Below are positions 60,940 through 64,000 of a stretch of DNA of 64,000 nt, in pieces (position 1 is the first letter of the stretch; each line of letters begins with the position of its first letter). The stretch is from Nocardia asteroides (GTDB lineage Bacteria > Actinomycetota > Actinomycetes > Mycobacteriales > Mycobacteriaceae), in the NCBI GenBank assembly GCA_019930625.1, contig CP082844.1, positions 4,402,001-4,466,000 on the forward strand. Direction: 5' to 3'. Made by a program: the position numbers and the translations under genes. The notes under the pieces were generated by a model, which saw nothing but the letters and a program-made list of their open reading frames with translations, was not told where the DNA came from and searched no databases.

Positions 60940-62372
60940 CGACGACCACCGACCAGGTGCAACCGCTCACCCAGGAAGAGGCCATTGCTTCGCTGGGCAA
61001 ATACGGTTACGGCTGGGCCGATTCGGATGTGGCCGGCGCCAGTGCGCAACGAGGTCTGTCCGAGGCGGTTGTCCGCGACATCTCGGCGAAGAAGAGCGAG
61101 CCGGAATGGATGCTCGAACAGCGGCTCAAGGCCCTGCGCATCTTCGACCGCAAGCCGATGCCGCTGTGGGGCTCCAATCTCGACGGCATCGACTTCGACA
61201 ACATCAAGTACTTCGTGCGCTCGACCGAGAAGCAGGCCGCGTCCTGGGACGAGCTGCCCGAGGACATCAAGAACACCTACGACAAGCTGGGCATCCCCGA
61301 GGCGGAGAAGCAGCGGCTGGTCTCCGGTGTCGCCGCGCAGTACGAGTCCGAGGTCGTCTACCACCAGATCCGTGAGGATCTGGAGCAGCAGGGTGTCATC
61401 TTCCTCGACACCGATACGGCGTTGAAGGAGCACCCGGAGATCTTCCGGCAGTACTTCGGCACGGTCATCCCCGCTGGTGACAACAAGTTCTCCGCGCTGA
61501 ACACCTCCGTGTGGTCGGGTGGCTCGTTCATCTACGTGCCGCCGGGCGTGCACGTCGACATCCCGCTGCAGGCGTACTTCCGGATCAACACCGAGAACAT
61601 GGGCCAGTTCGAGCGCACGCTGATCATCGTGGACGAGGGCGCGTACGTGCACTACGTCGAGGGCTGCACCGCGCCGATCTACAAGTCGGACTCGCTGCAC
61701 TCCGCGGTGGTGGAGATCATCGTGAAGAAGGGCGGCCGCTGCCGCTACACCACCATCCAGAACTGGTCGAACAACGTCTACAACCTGGTCACCAAGCGGG
61801 CCAAGGCCGAGGCGGGCGCGACCATGGAGTGGATCGACGGCAACATCGGTTCCAAGGTCACCATGAAGTACCCGGCGGTCTGGATGACCGGCGAGTACGC
61901 CAAGGGCGAGGTGCTCTCGGTGGCCTTCGCCGGCGAGGGCCAGCACCAGGACACCGGTGCGAAGATGCTGCACCTGGCGCCGCACACGTCCTCGACCATC
62001 GTGTCGAAGTCGGTGGCGCGCGGCGGCGGCCGGGCCTCCTACCGCGGCCTGGTGCAGGTGAACAAGGGCGCGCACGGCTCGAAGTCGACGGTGAAGTGCG
62101 ACGCGCTGCTGGTCGACACGATCAGCCGCTCCGACACCTACCCCTACGTCGACATCCGCGAGGACGACGTGACCATGGGTCACGAGGCGACCGTCTCGAA
62201 GGTCTCCGAGGACCAGCTGTTCTACCTGATGAGCCGCGGCCTCACCGAGGACGAGGCGATGGCGATGGTGGTGCGCGGCTTCGTCGAGCCGATCGCCAAG
62301 GAACTGCCGATGGAATACGCGCTCGAGCTGAACCGCCTGATCGAACTGCAGATGGAAGGAGCCGTCGGCTGA
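60936..62372 (+). CDS. sufB: Fe-S cluster assembly protein SufB
   Basis: A 478-residue beta-helix scaffold protein that with SufC and SufD (SufBC2D) builds iron-sulfur clusters. '[19 protein letters not shown]', '[20 protein letters not shown]', '[22 protein letters not shown]' in part, '[12 protein letters not shown]' with a conserved Cys, and '[22 protein letters not shown]' in part are all in place. The frame is continuous; unlike the M. tuberculosis homologue, as I recall it, there is no intein. ATG 60936 overlaps the sufR stop and has a GGAAGGAG site; the frame upstream is a shadow of sufR. Confidence 0.97.
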   Translation: MTTTTDQVQPLTQEEAIASLGKYGYGWADSDVAGASAQRGLSEAVVRDISAKKSEPEWMLEQRLKALRIFDRKPMPLWGSNLDGIDFDNIKYFVRSTEKQAASWDELPEDIKNTYDKLGIPEAEKQRLVSGVAAQYESEVVYHQIREDLEQQGVIFLDTDTALKEHPEIFRQYFGTVIPAGDNKFSALNTSVWSGGSFIYVPPGVHVDIPLQAYFRINTENMGQFERTLIIVDEGAYVHYVEGCTAPIYKSDSLHSAVVEIIVKKGGRCRYTTIQNWSNNVYNLVTKRAKAEAGATMEWIDGNIGSKVTMKYPAVWMTGEYAKGEVLSVAFAGEGQHQDTGAKMLHLAPHTSSTIVSKSVARGGGRASYRGLVQVNKGAHGSKSTVKCDALLVDTISRSDTYPYVDIREDDVTMGHEATVSKVSEDQLFYLMSRGLTEDEAMAMVVRGFVEPIAKELPMEYALELNRLIELQMEGAVG

Positions 62373-63550
62373 TGGCAGTGGAGAACGTTGCCGAAGCGGC
62401 CGAGGCCCGTACCCCCGCGGTCAACAAGGGTGAGGTGTTCACCTCCTTCGACGTCGACGCCTTCGAGGTGCCGTCGGGGAAGGACGAGGCGTGGCGGTTC
62501 ACACCGCTGCGCCGCCTGCGCGGCCTGCACGACGGCACCGCGGTCCGGGACGGCCACGCGGTCGTCGAGGTCGCCGCGGCCGAGGGCGTGACGGTCGAGA
62601 CCGTCGACCGTGCCGACAGCAGGCTCGGCGCGGGCGGCGTGCCGTCCGATCGCGTCGCGGCGCAGGCCTACTCCGGCTTCGAGCAGGCCACCGTCGTGTC
62701 GGTCGGCCAGGAGGTCGAGGTCTCCGAGCCGGTCACCATCACCATCACCGGGCCCGGCGAAGGCAAGACCGCCTACGGCCACCTCCAGATCCGGCTGGAC
62801 CGCTTCGCCAAGGTGACCGTGGTCATCGACCAGCGCGGCAGCGGAACCTACGCGGAGAACGTGGAATTCGTGCTCGGCGATTCGTCCAAGCTGACCGTCG
62901 TCGCCGTGCAGGACTGGGCCGATGACGCCGTCCACGCCACCGCCCACCACGCCAAGCTCGGTCGCGACGCCACGCTGCGGCACATCTCGGTCACCCTCGG
63001 CGGCGACCTGGTGCGCCTGACCGGCAACGTCCGCTACGAAGGCCCCGGCGGCGACGCCGAACTGCTCGGCCTCTACTTCGCCGACGCGGGCCAGCATTTC
63101 GAGCAGCGCCTGCTGGTCGATCACGCCGTCCCGAACTGCAAGTCGAACGTGTTGTACAAGGGTGCGCTGCAAGGGGATCCGCACTCGCCGAAGGGCGACG
63201 CCCGCACCGTGTGGGTCGGCGACGTGCTCATCCGCGCCGCCGCCGAGGGCACCGACACCTTCGAGGTCAACCGCAACCTGGTACTCACCGACGGCGCCCG
63301 CGCGGACTCGGTGCCGAACCTGGAGATCGAGACCGGCGAGATCGTCGGCGCCGGACACGCGTCCGCGACCGGCAGGTTCGACGACGAGCAGCTGTTCTAT
63401 CTGCGCGCCCGCGGCATCCCGGAGGACGCCGCCCGCCGCCTGGTGGTGCGCGGGTTCTTCCACGAGATCATCCAGAAGATCGCGGTGCCCGAGTTCCGGG
63501 AGCGGCTGGAGGCGGCCATCGAGGCCGAACTCGCCGCCATCGGCGCCTGA
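62372..63550 (+). CDS. sufD: Fe-S cluster assembly protein SufD
   Basis: A 392-residue partner of SufB. '[15 protein letters not shown]' near residue 35, the beta-helix core ('[21 protein letters not shown]' in part; '[19 protein letters not shown]'), and the family signature '[20 protein letters not shown]' in part, followed by '[23 protein letters not shown]' in part, identify it. The ATG shares one base with the sufB stop (TGATG). It precedes sufC by 37 bp. Confidence 0.95.
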   Translation: MAVENVAEAAEARTPAVNKGEVFTSFDVDAFEVPSGKDEAWRFTPLRRLRGLHDGTAVRDGHAVVEVAAAEGVTVETVDRADSRLGAGGVPSDRVAAQAYSGFEQATVVSVGQEVEVSEPVTITITGPGEGKTAYGHLQIRLDRFAKVTVVIDQRGSGTYAENVEFVLGDSSKLTVVAVQDWADDAVHATAHHAKLGRDATLRHISVTLGGDLVRLTGNVRYEGPGGDAELLGLYFADAGQHFEQRLLVDHAVPNCKSNVLYKGALQGDPHSPKGDARTVWVGDVLIRAAAEGTDTFEVNRNLVLTDGARADSVPNLEIETGEIVGAGHASATGRFDDEQLFYLRARGIPEDAARRLVVRGFFHEIIQKIAVPEFRERLEAAIEAELAAIGA

Positions 63551-63587
63551 TCAACGACCCCATACCTGGCAAAGGAATTCGAATTCG

Positions 63588-64000
63588 ATGACCACCCTGG
63601 AAATCAAGGACCTGCACGTCGAGGTCGCCAACCCCGACGAGTCCGGCGAGCCCATCAAGATCCTCAAGGGCGTGAACCTCACGGTGAGATCCGGTGAGAC
63701 GCACGCCATCATGGGCCCCAACGGCTCCGGCAAGTCCACGCTGTCCTACGCGATCGCGGGCCATCCGAAGTACACGGTGACCTCCGGCTCGATCACCCTC
63801 GACGGCGAGGACGTGCTGGCGATGTCGGTGGACGAGCGCGCGCGTGCCGGCCTGTTCCTCGCCATGCAGTACCCGGTCGAGGTTCCCGGCGTCTCGATGT
63901 CGAACTTCCTGCGCACCGCCGCCACCGCCGTGCGCGGCGAGGCCCCGAAGCTGCGGCACTGGGTCAAGGAGGTGAAGGAGTCGATGAGCGAACTGGAGAT
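63588..64000 (+). CDS. sufC: Fe-S cluster assembly ATPase SufC, cut off by the window end
   Basis: The first 137 codons of the SufC ABC-type ATPase, read by eye. The protein starts '[20 protein letters not shown]'; Walker A is '[17 protein letters not shown]'; then '[20 protein letters not shown]' and '[20 protein letters not shown]', which is the SufC Q-loop region with its 'MQYP' mark. Walker B and the signature motif lie beyond the window. SufC powers the SufB-SufD scaffold. ATG 63588 follows an AAAGGA site by about ten bases. Confidence 0.95.
   Translation, partial: MTTLEIKDLHVEVANPDESGEPIKILKGVNLTVRSGETHAIMGPNGSGKSTLSYAIAGHPKYTVTSGSITLDGEDVLAMSVDERARAGLFLAMQYPVEVPGVSMSNFLRTAATAVRGEAPKLRHWVKEVKESMSELE

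Noticed and set aside
60936..62372. Intein in SufB
   Set aside because: The protein is 478 residues with uninterrupted conserved blocks, so there is no insertion.

Overview
The window is high-GC actinobacterial DNA. The best fit is the genus Nocardia or a close relative in the Mycobacteriales. Three things point there: (i) many GTG starts and ATGA/GTGA start-stop overlaps; (ii) cell-envelope genes such as an MptB-type mannosyltransferase; (iii) a backbone whose gene order matches, from memory, the Mycobacterium tuberculosis segment Rv1408-Rv1463: rpe, riboflavin genes, uvrC-rapZ-yvcK-whiA, gap-pgk-tpi, secG, pgl-opcA-zwf-tal-tkt, ctaB, qor, ctaA-ABC-mptB, sufR-sufB-sufD-sufC. I saw no rRNA, tRNA, CRISPR array or insertion sequence.

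Layout. 1-2.9 kb: a YjbR-like fragment, the stress sigma factor sigF with its anti-sigma gene (read leftwards), rpe, and a small gene of unknown function. 3.4-7.1 kb: ribE, ribBA and ribH (riboflavin synthesis), a PH-like membrane protein and an acetyltransferase. 7.2-10.6 kb: a lipoprotein gamma-glutamyltransferase, a HAD protein and a small membrane protein. 10.7-19.1 kb: uvrC, the overlapping rapZ-yvcK-whiA unit and the gap-pgk-tpiA glycolytic operon, each of the last two closed by a strong hairpin terminator. 19.2-29.7 kb: more accessory content (two lipoproteins, two exporters, secG, an SDR, an alpha/beta hydrolase and an unusual fused alpha-keto acid dehydrogenase E1). 29.8-36.3 kb: the pentose-phosphate operon tkt-tal-zwf-opcA-pgl, read leftwards, in which opcA carries a one-base frameshift. 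37.2-41.7 kb: ctaB, a flavin monooxygenase with a divergent TetR regulator, and qor. 41.7-52.4 kb: a loosely packed accessory stretch holding a secreted cyclohexadienyl-dehydratase-like protein, a TipA-like MerR regulator, an Imm5-like protein, an XRE regulator, a divergent chain of tiny overlapping genes, and a membrane-anchored protein kinase. 52.4-58.0 kb: pip, ctaA, an ABC exporter and mptB, leftwards. 58.1-64.0 kb: a TetR-alcohol dehydrogenase pair, then the SUF iron-sulfur cluster operon, which runs off the window in sufC.

The most interesting region is 47.4-50 kb. An XRE-TPR-like regulator is separated by a 21-bp perfect palindrome from a divergent operon of three small genes joined by repeated GTGA overlaps. 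The middle gene is homologous to an isolated gene at 2.4-2.9 kb. No characterised system that I know matches this set. Other points worth attention are the opcA frameshift, a G-quadruplex-capable tract just upstream of the likely ctaB promoter, two tandem TetR operators at 39.6 kb, and a kinase with DFN in place of DFG.
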